34,224 bases of DNA from Candidatus Omnitrophota bacterium (GCA_016177155.1 JACOVU010000086.1:1-34224), one strand, 5' to 3'. Counted from the stretch's first letter, positions 7,791-17,363 are shown. Notes: a model not told the origin generated them from the letters alone. Program-made: numbers and translations.

Positions 7791-8667
7791 GCCTGTATTG
7801 TTGGATTCCGTTCTTTCTCAATTGACATTAAAAGCAGGGCAGATTGTCATCGATGGGACAGTGGGTAGCGGAGGGCATGCCGAGGCTATTTTGAAAGCCA
7901 TCAGCCCTGAGGGAATCTTGATCGGATTGGATCAGGATGAAGAAGCACTCAAGCGATCGGAAGAGTGTTTAAAACGAGTCGGCGGCAAATTCATTCTCAA
8001 ACATTCAAATTTCCGAAATTTAGACCAGGTTTTATCTATACTTAATATTCACAAGGTTCATGCCGTTTTATTAGATATCGGTGTTTCGTCCGATCAGTTA
8101 GGAGATCCGAAACGGGGATTTAGTTTTCAGGCAGAAGGCCCGCTGGATATGCGGATGGATCAGGCAGAAGGTTTGCCAGCGGGGATATTGGTTGCAGAAG
8201 CAAGCGTTGAAGAACTGACTTCAATCTTTCGTAATTTTGGCGAGGAACGTTACGCACGGAAAATTGCATATGCGATTGTTCGAGAGCGCACAAAAAAGCC
8301 GATCGAGACAACCCGTGCGCTTAAGGAATTGATCGAGCGGGTGACGCCTGCCCGATACCGATACGGGCGTATCCATCCCGCAACCCGGGTATTTCAGGCG
8401 ATTCGGATTGCGGTTAATGATGAGCTTGGCGCGCTCAGGGAAGGGCTTCCAAAAGCTTTTGAAGCGCTTGAGCGGAATGGACGGCTTGCCGTTATTAGTT
8501 TTCATTCGTTGGAAGATCGTTTAGTAAAACGCTTTTTCATAGAAAAGAAGAATTTAGGCGTCGGAGCGATCGTTACCAAAAAGCCGATTGTGCCAAGCGA
8601 TCAGGAAATGGAAGCGAATCCGAGGGCGCGGTCGGCAAAACTGCGGGTTATTGAGCGGAGCTCGTGA
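7783..8667 (+). CDS. rsmH: 16S rRNA (cytosine1402-N4)-methyltransferase
   Basis: (M)HKPVLLDSVLSQLTLKAGQIVIDGTVGSGGHAEAIL; VISFHSLEDRLVKRFF. Likely TTG start at 7783 with AGGAG upstream; the ORF track's ATG at 7738 would give a 53-nt overlap. Confidence 0.93.
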   Translation: MHKPVLLDSVLSQLTLKAGQIVIDGTVGSGGHAEAILKAISPEGILIGLDQDEEALKRSEECLKRVGGKFILKHSNFRNLDQVLSILNIHKVHAVLLDIGVSSDQLGDPKRGFSFQAEGPLDMRMDQAEGLPAGILVAEASVEELTSIFRNFGEERYARKIAYAIVRERTKKPIETTRALKELIERVTPARYRYGRIHPATRVFQAIRIAVNDELGALREGLPKAFEALERNGRLAVISFHSLEDRLVKRFFIEKKNLGVGAIVTKKPIVPSDQEMEANPRARSAKLRVIERSS

Positions 8668-9044
8668 TGGAGATCTCAAAACGTACTTTTATTTATTTGG
8701 TGATTGCGACAATCGCTCTTCTCCTCTACGTTCATGAGCAGGTTTCGATTTATCAAGTTTCCTATGACATCGGAAAAAAAGAACGAGAGCTTGCTCGGCT
8801 TACCGAAGAGTATAAGACCTTTAAATTTCGAGTTGCGCGCCTTCGTTCCCCTCATGTATTAAGTGAGCGGATGAAGCGGGCTTCACTCGATCTCGCTATC
8901 CCAGAAGATCAAGAAGTGATCCGAATCCTTAAATTGAGAGTGGCGGCCCCAGAAACGCGAGAAGGGAAATGGTCTGCTCCGTTTCAATTCCTATCCTTAC
9001 TTCATTTCGTAAGAGAGGCGCAAGCAAAAACAGCTAGGGACTAA
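8664..9044 (+). CDS. ftsL: FtsL-like single-pass membrane protein
   Basis: Position between rsmH and ftsI; N-terminal TM segment followed by coiled region and LRSPHVLSERMKRASLDLAIPE. Confidence 0.7.
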   Translation: MMEISKRTFIYLVIATIALLLYVHEQVSIYQVSYDIGKKERELARLTEEYKTFKFRVARLRSPHVLSERMKRASLDLAIPEDQEVIRILKLRVAAPETREGKWSAPFQFLSLLHFVREAQAKTARD

Positions 9045-9148
9045 TCCCATCACCTTCTTTTTCGATATGAAACATCGAAAACTCGTAGAGTTTCAAAAGC
9101 GTGGCAGTGAGAATTCACCCCGCGCTTTTGAAAAGAAGGTGATGGGAT
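9044..9148 (+). repeat. Intergenic three-way-junction inverted-repeat element, copy B
   Basis: Left arm 9044-9061 ATCCCATCACCTTCTTTT, right arm 9131-9148 AAAAGAAGGTGATGGGAT (18/18 complementary). Hairpin 1 TCGAT-ATGAAAC-ATCGA; linker AACTCGTAGAG; hairpin 2 CAAAAGCGTGG...CCGCGCTTTTG. 105 bp; starts on the last base of ftsL TAA, ends 1 nt before ftsI ATG. Confidence 0.85.
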
Positions 9149-9149
9149 A

Positions 9150-10952
9150 ATGTTCTCGAACGTTTCGAAGACGCGGTTTCTTCTTGTTGACCTCGTTATT
9201 GTTGCTATTTTTCCCCTTCTGGTTTATCAAATTGTTCGTTTGACTATTCAAAATCATGATTTTTTGGTGGAGTTTGCAAATCGCCAGCACAATCTGGTCA
9301 TTGAGGTTGAGCCTGACCGCGGGGCAATTTTGGATCGGAATTTCAAAGAATTTGCGACCAATCTGAAAATTCCTTCAATTTATGCCATTCCACGGTTAAT
9401 TCCGGCTAAAGAGAAACCCGAATTAATCGAAACGCTTTCCAAGATTTTGAGGTTGGACCGCGCTTTTCTCTCAGATCGTTTAGACCGCGATAAAGCTTTT
9501 ATATGGTTGAAGCGTCGAACTTCCTTTCGGGAAGCCGAAGCGATCCACAAGCTCAAAAATCCAAACCTCGGCATTACCTATGAGCCGAAACGTTTCTATC
9601 CCCACGGGGCAATGCTTTCAAATGTCGTTGGCTTTTGCAACATTGATAATGTAGGCGTGGAAGGATTGGAACTTCTTTACAATCAGAAATTGATCGGGCG
9701 GAAAGGATTTCGTTACACCAAGCGGGATGCCTTGGGAAGAGAAATGGTAGCGCTGGAAGAAAAAGTGATTCCAACTGTGAACGGGGCGCGGCTCATTCTT
9801 ACGATCGATCAATATATTCAATACGTTACGGAGCAAGCTTTAGAGGAAGCATTTCGAAAGCACAAAGCGGAAAGTGCGATTGCGGTTGTTATGAATCCAA
9901 GGACGGGAGAGATTCTTGCCATGGCCTCACGTCCTACCTTTGATTCCAATCAGCTGGGAGCGTCAGATGTAGCCCACCGCAGGAATCGGCCGATTACGGA
10001 TATTTTTGAACCTGGTTCTGTCTTCAAAATTGTAACTGCTACCGCCGCGCTGAATGAAGGAAAAGTTTCACTGAGCGAGATTTTTAATTGTGAACATGGC
10101 CAGTGGCGTGTGAGACCGAAGCGGATCATTCACGATGTGCATCCTTACGGCAATCTTACGTTCCCACAGGTTTTGATCAAGTCCAGTAATATTGGTACGG
10201 TCAAAATCGGCATGCGGCTGGGTGAGAAAACACTTTACGATTACATTCGAAAGTTTGGATTTGGCGAACGCACAGGAATTGATTTTCCAGGAGAGGTGGT
10301 TGGAATTTTACGCCCGCCTGAGAAGTGGTCGAAATTCTCGATTACTTCCATTCCATTTGGGCAAGAGGTGGCTGCCACCGCCCTTCAAATGTTGCGTGCT
10401 ATCTCAGTGATCGGCAATGAGGGTCGAATGGTCCGCCCTTATCTTTTGAAGGAAATTCAAGATGCGGAAGGGACAACGCTTTTTAAACGCGAGCCTGAGG
10501 TTTCAGAACCTGTTATTCAACCCAAAATTGCCGAGATCATGACTCAAATTCTGGAGCGGGCGGTTACGGAGGGAACAGGGAATCGGGCAAAGATTGAAGG
10601 AGTCCGAGTGGCGGGGAAAACGGGAACGTCACAGAAACTCGAACCCGGCGGCGGCGGTTACTCACACAAACACTTTGTGGGCTCATTCATTGGCTATGCA
10701 CCTGCTGAAAATCCGATGCTGGCCATGATTGTTTCGATTAACGATCCTCATCCTTATTACTATGGTGGCACGGTGGCAGCTCCTGTTTTTAAGGAAGTGG
10801 TGGAGAAGAGCCTGCTTCATTTGGGCTATGCACCAAAGAAAAAGAAAGAAGAGAATACCAAAAAGATAGAAGTAGGTCTTAGCGCTTCCAAGCCTTCGCT
10901 TCCAAAAAGTTCACCACCTGAACTTCAGGGTGTTTCCCCTCGAGTAGGTTGA
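9150..10952 (+). CDS. ftsI: penicillin-binding protein 2/3 (FtsI-type transpeptidase)
   Basis: PDRGAILDRNFKEFA, EPGSVFKIVTA (SxxK), SSNIGT (SxN), AGKTGTSQ (KTG). Confidence 0.93.
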   Translation: MFSNVSKTRFLLVDLVIVAIFPLLVYQIVRLTIQNHDFLVEFANRQHNLVIEVEPDRGAILDRNFKEFATNLKIPSIYAIPRLIPAKEKPELIETLSKILRLDRAFLSDRLDRDKAFIWLKRRTSFREAEAIHKLKNPNLGITYEPKRFYPHGAMLSNVVGFCNIDNVGVEGLELLYNQKLIGRKGFRYTKRDALGREMVALEEKVIPTVNGARLILTIDQYIQYVTEQALEEAFRKHKAESAIAVVMNPRTGEILAMASRPTFDSNQLGASDVAHRRNRPITDIFEPGSVFKIVTATAALNEGKVSLSEIFNCEHGQWRVRPKRIIHDVHPYGNLTFPQVLIKSSNIGTVKIGMRLGEKTLYDYIRKFGFGERTGIDFPGEVVGILRPPEKWSKFSITSIPFGQEVAATALQMLRAISVIGNEGRMVRPYLLKEIQDAEGTTLFKREPEVSEPVIQPKIAEIMTQILERAVTEGTGNRAKIEGVRVAGKTGTSQKLEPGGGGYSHKHFVGSFIGYAPAENPMLAMIVSINDPHPYYYGGTVAAPVFKEVVEKSLLHLGYAPKKKKEENTKKIEVGLSASKPSLPKSSPPELQGVSPRVG

Positions 10953-11829
10953 TTTCTGTAATTCCAGCAGGGCTTGTCACGTTCATTTCAATGAGTTTTC
11001 CATCCACCACGTCAATTCCAACGAAATAAAGACCGTCTCGCAGGAGCTTTGGTCTGAGTGTTCGGATGAGCTTTTTTTCCCTTGCGGTGAGGCGTGCTCG
11101 GATATGTTTTCCACCCAGGGATAGATTTGCACGAAATTCTCCACGTTTCGGAATTCTTCCAAATTGGCCGATGGGTTGTCCGTTCAACATCAGAATTCTT
11201 TTGTCACCGGAGGTGAGATTTCGTTTCAGAAATTTCTGGGCCATGATCCATTTTGAACCACCTCGCGTAGCACGGTGGAGGATCGTCCTCGCTTTTTTGG
11301 ACCGCAGGGGAAGTAACTTAATTCCTGCCCCTCCTTTTAAATCTAAAGGTTTTAGGATGAGGTCGCATTTCAGTTTTCGTTGGAAGACTTCGATTCGTTC
11401 TGGGTTATTGGAAACAAGTGTAGGGGGGATCCATTTCTCAAATTCCAGGATATAAAATTTCTCGTTTGCTTTCCGAACTCCTTTTGGAGAATTAATGACA
11501 AACGCTTCTGGTTCTGCGAGTTCCAAAAGATAAGTCAGATAAAGGTAGGAAACATCAAAAGGGGGTTCTTTGCGGTTAAAAATAATGTCGAACGTTTTGA
11601 GATTAAGCGTTTGGAGATGGACGATTTCAAAACCCCGTTTGCGCGAGACTCGGACCTCGCGCGCTTCGCCGTAGGCAGAGCCATTTTGGGCAAAAAGATC
11701 CTTAGGCTCAAGATAGAAAATTTGATGGCCTCGTTTTTGGGCTTCGATCATGATTCCCATAGAGGTATCCCATTTAAGGAGAATGTTTTCCATGGAATCC
11801 ATGATAAAAGCAATTTTGAGTGTCTTCAT
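10879..11829 (-). CDS. gshB: glutathione synthetase-like ATP-grasp protein
   Basis: KIAFIMDSMENILLKWDTSMGIMIEAQKRGHQIFYLEPKDL; LILKPLDLKGGAGI; YFVGIDVVDGKLIEMNVTSPAGITEI. Confidence 0.9.
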   Translation of the reverse strand: MKTLKIAFIMDSMENILLKWDTSMGIMIEAQKRGHQIFYLEPKDLFAQNGSAYGEAREVRVSRKRGFEIVHLQTLNLKTFDIIFNRKEPPFDVSYLYLTYLLELAEPEAFVINSPKGVRKANEKFYILEFEKWIPPTLVSNNPERIEVFQRKLKCDLILKPLDLKGGAGIKLLPLRSKKARTILHRATRGGSKWIMAQKFLKRNLTSGDKRILMLNGQPIGQFGRIPKRGEFRANLSLGGKHIRARLTAREKKLIRTLRPKLLRDGLYFVGIDVVDGKLIEMNVTSPAGITEINLLEGKHPEVQVVNFLEAKAWKR

Positions 11830-11895
11830 GCGTTTCAGGTTGTCTTTGTTTTGGTTTAGACTAGAATAGAAACTGTATTATACAGGAAAACGCTG

Positions 11896-13266
11896 ATGAG
11901 CACACTTCTCCAAACAGAGTTTCTTACGAAGCCTATTCAGTCGATCGATGATCTTCATGGTTATTTTCATCGTTTTGCAAAAGCGCCGGGCGAAGAGCGC
12001 GTTGGAATTGAATGCGAACTTTTTGGTGTTCATAAGGATACGGGTGAATCTCTTCCTTATTCAGGACTTCTTGGGATCGAACGCATTCTCGATGAGCTTG
12101 TTTACGAATTTGGTTATGAGCCCATCCGTGAAGGAGATCATACCATTGCCTTACAAAAGGGGGGGACGGTTATTTCACTCGAGCCTGGAGGACAAATAGA
12201 ACTCAGTGCAGAGCCTGTGAGGAACATTCATGAAGTGAAAGCTCAACTCGATGATTTCTTTTTCGAGCTCCGCACCATCGCTCATTTCATCGGGCCGATT
12301 GAGTGGATTACCTTTGGGATTCATCCCTTTACTTCTCTTCGTAAGATCGAGTGGATTCCGAAAAGGCGTTACCGAATTATGGCGAAATACCTAGGCCGTC
12401 GAGGCAGGAAAGCGCATGACATGATGAAACGAACTGCCACGAATCAAGTGAATTTGGACTACGCGAGCGAAGAAGATGCGATTCAGAAAATGCGGCTTTC
12501 ACTTGCAATCACTCCTATCGCGGCTGCCATGTTTGCGAATAGTTCGATTTCACAGGGTAAATTGAGCGGGTTTGCAAGCGAACGGCTCAACATTTGGCGT
12601 TATACGGATCCTGAACGGTGCGGCCTCGTTTTAAATTTGACTTGTGAAAACTGTACCTTCCAAGATTACTTGAATTATGTGCTGGATGTTCCCATGATGT
12701 TTCTGGTGAGGGATGGGAAATGGATCGTCACGCGGAATTTAACCTTTCGGAGGTACATTGAACGTGGGTATCAAGGGATTCAATCGACCGAAGCCGATTT
12801 TGAACTCCATCTGAGCACCATCTTTACAGATGCCCGGTTCAAGCAGTATTTGGAAATCCGGGGGATGGACGGTCAGAGGAGTCATTTAATTCCGGCGGTA
12901 TCTGCTTTTTGGAAGGGAGTTTTGTATGATGAAGAAGCACGCAAGCAGGCAGCAAAAATTGTTAAGCGATTTCGCGAAACCGATTTGAAAAAGTTGTACC
13001 GCCAGATCGAGCATCTCGGATTCCGTGCAAAAATTCGAGGTGAGCGAGTACTTGATCTCGCCCGCGAACTCGTTCGGATCAGTGAAAAGGGGCTTGCAAG
13101 GCAACGGGCGTGGAATACAAACAGCCAAAATGAGGCAATTTATCTCGAGCCTTTGAAAGAAGAAATTCTTGCGAAAGGCAAAACGCCAGGAGAACAAGCC
13201 GCCTTCCTTTGGGAGGGTCAATTTAAGCGTGACCGCCGCGCCCTGATCGATTACTTAAAGATTTGA
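11896..13266 (+). CDS. gshA: glutamate-cysteine ligase (plant/alphaproteobacterial-type, GCS2 family)
   Basis: RVGIECELFGVHKDTGE, ISLEPGGQIELSAEPVRNIHEVK, MMKRTATNQVNLDYASEEDA. Confidence 0.9.
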   Translation: MSTLLQTEFLTKPIQSIDDLHGYFHRFAKAPGEERVGIECELFGVHKDTGESLPYSGLLGIERILDELVYEFGYEPIREGDHTIALQKGGTVISLEPGGQIELSAEPVRNIHEVKAQLDDFFFELRTIAHFIGPIEWITFGIHPFTSLRKIEWIPKRRYRIMAKYLGRRGRKAHDMMKRTATNQVNLDYASEEDAIQKMRLSLAITPIAAAMFANSSISQGKLSGFASERLNIWRYTDPERCGLVLNLTCENCTFQDYLNYVLDVPMMFLVRDGKWIVTRNLTFRRYIERGYQGIQSTEADFELHLSTIFTDARFKQYLEIRGMDGQRSHLIPAVSAFWKGVLYDEEARKQAAKIVKRFRETDLKKLYRQIEHLGFRAKIRGERVLDLARELVRISEKGLARQRAWNTNSQNEAIYLEPLKEEILAKGKTPGEQAAFLWEGQFKRDRRALIDYLKI

Positions 13267-13301
13267 ATAGAGGCTTCTTTTGAATATAATGGCGCTCTCA
13301 T

Positions 13302-13378
13302 CGGGGCGTAGCTTAGCTTGGTAGAGCGCACGGTTCGGGACCGTGAGGTCGGTGGTTCGAATCCACTCGCCCCGACCA
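13302..13378 (+). tRNA. tRNA-Pro (anticodon CGG), CCA encoded
   Basis: Acceptor CGGGGCG/CGCCCCG, anticodon stem CACGG-TTCGGGA-CCGTG, T arm GGTGG-TTCGAAT-CCACT, ACCA. Confidence 0.97.
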
Positions 13379-13567
13379 AAACTTCGCGTTTGTTTTCTTA
13401 ATTATTGTTTTGGTCGTCCCAGGAGCACCCCAGGCGCGACGTGGACTTCCTTAACTTTTTCGCTTGCATTCAAGCGCCGAAAAGGGTAAATTCCCGCTGC
13501 GAGTTGTGAAAGGTTTTCGCGATTTGGTTTGTGAAGTTTCTGATCATAAAAATGAGGGAGGCCCAAA

Positions 13568-13897
13568 TTGAAGGAGTCCTTCAACTGGAAAAGCGGATCT
13601 CGGTGGTTCGTTCTCTTGGTTTTGATCTCTGTCTTTACGGGATGTGCTGAACTCAAATGGTTCCTTGGTCTGAGAGAGGAAGGCGAATCTGCCAGGGGTT
13701 GCGCGTTTGTCCCAGGCGGAGGTTGTGCTGGTCGTGCAGTTCCACTGACATTGAGGGAAGATGTTTTTGGACCATTTGGTTATGAACAAATGATGGGCAC
13801 TTCCTCCCAAACCAGAGGAATTCGTGCTCGAGATATGGGTTTTGGCAAGGATGTTCCTGAATATCGTCCGATTAACCCAAGCAGCAGTAACGATTAA
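13568..13897 (+). CDS. putative small lipoprotein
   Basis: N-terminal WFVLLVLISVFTGC lipobox; 109 aa. Confidence 0.65.
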   Translation: MKESFNWKSGSRWFVLLVLISVFTGCAELKWFLGLREEGESARGCAFVPGGGCAGRAVPLTLREDVFGPFGYEQMMGTSSQTRGIRARDMGFGKDVPEYRPINPSSSND

Positions 13898-13932
13898 CCT
13901 TTGCCCCATCGTTTAATTTGAACGGTTGTCGT

Positions 13933-14205
13933 ATGAGACGTCATAAAGTATTCCTTTTTCTATTTTCGCTGATCCTTCTCGCTTCTTTTGCCTTCCTTTT
14001 GTTCCATCATCATGAAGACGGTCAACATGCCTTTCATTGTTCAGTCTGCCGTTTCGTCCAGCAAGTGCTGTGGCTTTTTCCGATGGTTGTCACTCTTTTT
14101 TTCAGCCTTCCATTCAAAGGTTTGTTTTCAGAAGTTCACCAAAAGTTATTCTCCGTTTTTTCAGTTTTTGCTCTCAAAGATCGTGCTCCACCAGTTCTTG
14201 CCTAA
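13933..14205 (+). CDS. small membrane protein with His/Cys-rich segment, linked to zinc-uptake genes
   Basis: MRRHKVFLFLFSLILLASFAFLLFHHHEDGQHAFHCSVC...; immediately upstream of porin/ZnuA/ZnuB. Confidence 0.6.
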   Translation: MRRHKVFLFLFSLILLASFAFLLFHHHEDGQHAFHCSVCRFVQQVLWLFPMVVTLFFSLPFKGLFSEVHQKLFSVFSVFALKDRAPPVLA

Positions 14206-14271
14206 GTTTTCCTGTTCGTAGTTTCTGTTCAATTTCCATCGTTTAAATTTCATTGTTCAAGGAGGTTAGCC

Positions 14272-15600
14272 ATGCGTAAATGGTTTGCATTATCTTTTCT
14301 TTGTATTCTTTGTATGTTTTCTCTGAATTCAAAAGCTCATGCTGAAGTATTGCCTGAAAGTTTTAAGAATGAGCTGCTCAAGCTTCAGGAAATGGTGAAA
14401 GGTTTGCAATCCACGGTTCAAGACTTGAATACCGCAGTCGCTTCGCAGAATGAGGTGATCGAAAAACAAACGGTTCGGATTGAAGCTTTAGAACAGGGCG
14501 AAGTCTCTTCTCAGGAAGCTGCTCAGCCAAAAGACGCGCCTCCGCTTCAAGGTCGTGTAAACTCCCTTAATCCGGAAATTGGCGTTGTTGGAACGGTCCA
14601 GGCGAATTTGACCGAAAGCACGGAAGACGGTGAGGGACGAGATACCATTGCCCTTAAAGAGATTGAGTTAAATTTCGCTCAATATGTTGATCCTTATTCG
14701 CGATTGGATGCCGTGATTTCCTTTAATGACGCCTTAGAAGCACAGAACACTGAAGTTGAAGAAGCGTATTATACTCATTGGGGACTTCCTTATGGTTTTG
14801 TTGGCCAGATTGGAAAGTTTCGTTCCAAGATTGGAAAGCAAAACCTGCTTCATCTCGATCAATTGCCAACGGTTGATTATCCGCTTGTCATCCAGAACTT
14901 CTTTGGTGAGGAAGGCCTTTCTTCTTCAGGAGCAAGGCTTCAAAACATGGTTCCCAATCCATGGGATATACCCTTAGAATTAACTGGAGAAATTTTAAGA
15001 GGAAATAACGGCACTATTTTTTCTGGCGTATCAAGGCGCCCCGTCTTTAATACGCACGCCAAAAGTTTTTTTGAATTATCCGACAGCGTCGATTTTGAAT
15101 TGGGCGGCACTGTTATGTTTGGCGATGAAAATATTCCGATCGATGATGAAACGGGAACTGGGACTTTAGTGCGTCCAGCAAAAGGTCAGGACCGTTACGG
15201 AGTCCAAGTATTCGGAGGTGATGCGACATTCGTCTGGCATTTACCCGAAGATAAGACGGTGAAATTTCAAAACGAAGTTTATTTCGCGGACCGTTCCAAT
15301 TTTCGTTCTCCAAATGCGAATCCATGGGGATTTTATTCCCTACTAGATTACCGATTTTCAAAACGGTTCAGTGCAGGTGTTCGGTTTGACTATTTGGAAC
15401 CGCTTGGGGTGAGCGAACCATTTGGACATGGTCAGACCACTGCGATTTCACCTTACATCACGTTTTGGCAAAGTGAGTTTGCCAATTTTAGACTTCAGTA
15501 TCAACATATTGAACAAGCTGATCCCTCTCTGGAATCTGACGATCAAGTGTTCTTACAAGCAAATTTCTTGATTGGTTCGCATCGTCATCCGGTTCAATAA
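14272..15600 (+). CDS. outer-membrane porin-like protein (signal peptide, coiled coil, beta-strand rich)
   Basis: Signal peptide ...SLNSKAHAE, coiled-coil, long beta-rich region; strong SD AGGAGG; upstream of znuA-like gene. Confidence 0.75.
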   Translation: MRKWFALSFLCILCMFSLNSKAHAEVLPESFKNELLKLQEMVKGLQSTVQDLNTAVASQNEVIEKQTVRIEALEQGEVSSQEAAQPKDAPPLQGRVNSLNPEIGVVGTVQANLTESTEDGEGRDTIALKEIELNFAQYVDPYSRLDAVISFNDALEAQNTEVEEAYYTHWGLPYGFVGQIGKFRSKIGKQNLLHLDQLPTVDYPLVIQNFFGEEGLSSSGARLQNMVPNPWDIPLELTGEILRGNNGTIFSGVSRRPVFNTHAKSFFELSDSVDFELGGTVMFGDENIPIDDETGTGTLVRPAKGQDRYGVQVFGGDATFVWHLPEDKTVKFQNEVYFADRSNFRSPNANPWGFYSLLDYRFSKRFSAGVRFDYLEPLGVSEPFGHGQTTAISPYITFWQSEFANFRLQYQHIEQADPSLESDDQVFLQANFLIGSHRHPVQ

Positions 15601-15610
15601 GGAGAAAACG

Positions 15611-16525
15611 ATGAAGGCTGTAAAGTTTTTCTTTTTCTTTCTATTCACTATTGGGTTGACTCAGAATCTTTGGGCGGCAGACAAAATCAGAGTAGTTGCT
15701 ACGATAACAACGCTTGCTGATTTCATCCAGCAAGTGACGGGGGATTTAGCGGACATTTATACGATTGCTGCTCCGAAACGAAACATTCATTTTTATGCTC
15801 CGACACCGAAAGATGTTCTCAAAGTCAAAAAAGCGGATGTTCTCGTTCACACGGGCCTTGATTTAGAAGCTTGGCGGCCGCCTCTTTTGGAAACAGCGGG
15901 TAACGCCCGATTTTTGGGTGAAGCTAAATTCGAAATTGACGTCTCCAAAGGAATTAAACTTGTGGAAGTACCCACCATTCTTTCAAGAAGTCAGGGTGAT
16001 CTCCATATTTTTGGAAATCCTCATTATTGGGTTGATCCTGAAAACGCAAAGATCATGCTCGAGACAATTGCAAATCGACTTTCCGAACTTTATCCGGAGC
16101 ATGCAAGTGAATTTCAGAAAAATGCTAAAGCCTATCGCAACAAAATCGATGAGAAAATGAAAGAATGGCTCGCATTTATGGAGCAGTTTCGAGGAAGTTC
16201 TGTCATTACTTATCACAAAAGTTGGCCTTATTTTGCTGATCGGTTCGGTTTAAAGATTGTGGAACAGCTAGAACCAGTTCCAGGCATTCCACCAACCGCG
16301 AAGCATTTAGCCAAACTTAGAAGCTTAATTCCTGAAAAAAATGTAAAGTTGATCATTAAAGAAACTTTTGGAGAAAATAGAACCTCCGAAAAATTATCTC
16401 GGGAGACTGGAGTCAAGGTGGCTGTCTTGATTCAAAATCCGGGTGCGGCGAAGGAAGTTCAGGATTATTTCTCGATGATGGACTATAATTTCAATCAAAT
16501 TAGGAAAGCGCTAAAAAATGAATGA
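15611..16525 (+). CDS. metal (zinc/manganese) ABC transporter substrate-binding protein, ZnuA-like
   Basis: IRVVATITTLADFIQQVTGDLADIYTIAAPKRNIHFYAPTPKDVLKVKKADVLVHTGLDLEAW, GNPHYWVDPENAK, VITYHKSWPYFADRFGL. Confidence 0.93.
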   Translation: MKAVKFFFFFLFTIGLTQNLWAADKIRVVATITTLADFIQQVTGDLADIYTIAAPKRNIHFYAPTPKDVLKVKKADVLVHTGLDLEAWRPPLLETAGNARFLGEAKFEIDVSKGIKLVEVPTILSRSQGDLHIFGNPHYWVDPENAKIMLETIANRLSELYPEHASEFQKNAKAYRNKIDEKMKEWLAFMEQFRGSSVITYHKSWPYFADRFGLKIVEQLEPVPGIPPTAKHLAKLRSLIPEKNVKLIIKETFGENRTSEKLSRETGVKVAVLIQNPGAAKEVQDYFSMMDYNFNQIRKALKNE

Positions 16526-17339
16526 TTTTTTGTTGCTCATGTGGAAACCATTTTTAGCGTGCCTCATTTTGACTGGAATTCATGCTTATTTGGGAATTCA
16601 CGTCATTGAGCGAGGTGTTATTTTTGTAGATCTGGCACTTGCTCAGATTGCGGCATTGGGGGCAACGATTGGATTTCTCTTTGGTTTTAGTCTTCACGGC
16701 TCGTCTAATTACTGGTTTTCACTTGGAGCAACCTTTTTAGGAGCGGTGATTTTTTCACTTACTCGTACCAAAAAAGAGCGGATTCCGCAGGAGGCGATCA
16801 TCGGAATCGTTTATGCGGTATCCGCCGCTTTTGCCATATTGATTTTGAGTCATTTTCCGGAAGGGGACGAAGAGATTCGGCACATGCTTGTCGGAAATAT
16901 TCTTCTCGTTGATCTTCATCAGATTGTCAAGATGGCTATCCTTTACGGACTCATTGGCGCATTTCATTGGTATTTTAGAAAAACTTTTATTTTGATCTCC
17001 ACCAATTCAGACAGCGCTTTCCGGAAGGGAATTTCAATCAAAGGATGGGATATTCTTTTTTATCTTACTTTTGGATTTGTTGTGACCAGCTCGGTTCAAA
17101 TTGCAGGCGTTCTTCTCGTATTTTCTTTTTTGATTGTCCCTGCTGTGGGAGCCATTCTTTTTTCAGATCGTTTGTCGAAACGTCTTTTCCTGGGATGGGC
17201 GATTGGAACGATCGCAAGTTTTATTGGAATGTTCCTTTCTTATTATTTAGATCTTCCTACCGGGGCGACTGTGGTTTGCACCTTTGGAGGGCTACTTCTT
17301 ATTTTTTCTCTCATTCGATATTTTCTGATTGCAAAGTAG
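16518..17339 (+). CDS. metal ABC transporter permease, ZnuB-like
   Basis: GIHAYLGIHVIERGVIFVDLALAQIAALGATIGFLFG; VFSFLIVPAVGAIL. Confidence 0.92.
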   Translation: MNDFLLLMWKPFLACLILTGIHAYLGIHVIERGVIFVDLALAQIAALGATIGFLFGFSLHGSSNYWFSLGATFLGAVIFSLTRTKKERIPQEAIIGIVYAVSAAFAILILSHFPEGDEEIRHMLVGNILLVDLHQIVKMAILYGLIGAFHWYFRKTFILISTNSDSAFRKGISIKGWDILFYLTFGFVVTSSVQIAGVLLVFSFLIVPAVGAILFSDRLSKRLFLGWAIGTIASFIGMFLSYYLDLPTGATVVCTFGGLLLIFSLIRYFLIAK

Positions 17340-17363
17340 TAAAAGTTTCCCCACAATAGATCT

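Noticed and set aside
9044-9148. Rho-independent terminator explanation for the intergenic element
   Set aside because: The large stems are not followed by a T-run; the right arm carries the SD and abuts the start codon of a same-operon gene.
11066-11859. Plus-strand ORFs antisense to gshB
   Set aside because: gshB on the minus strand has clear ATP-grasp motifs; the antisense frames have none.
13402-13909. Minus-strand ORFs near tRNA-Pro
   Set aside because: Overlap the plus-strand lipoprotein, which has a proper signal/lipobox; no motif on the minus strand.
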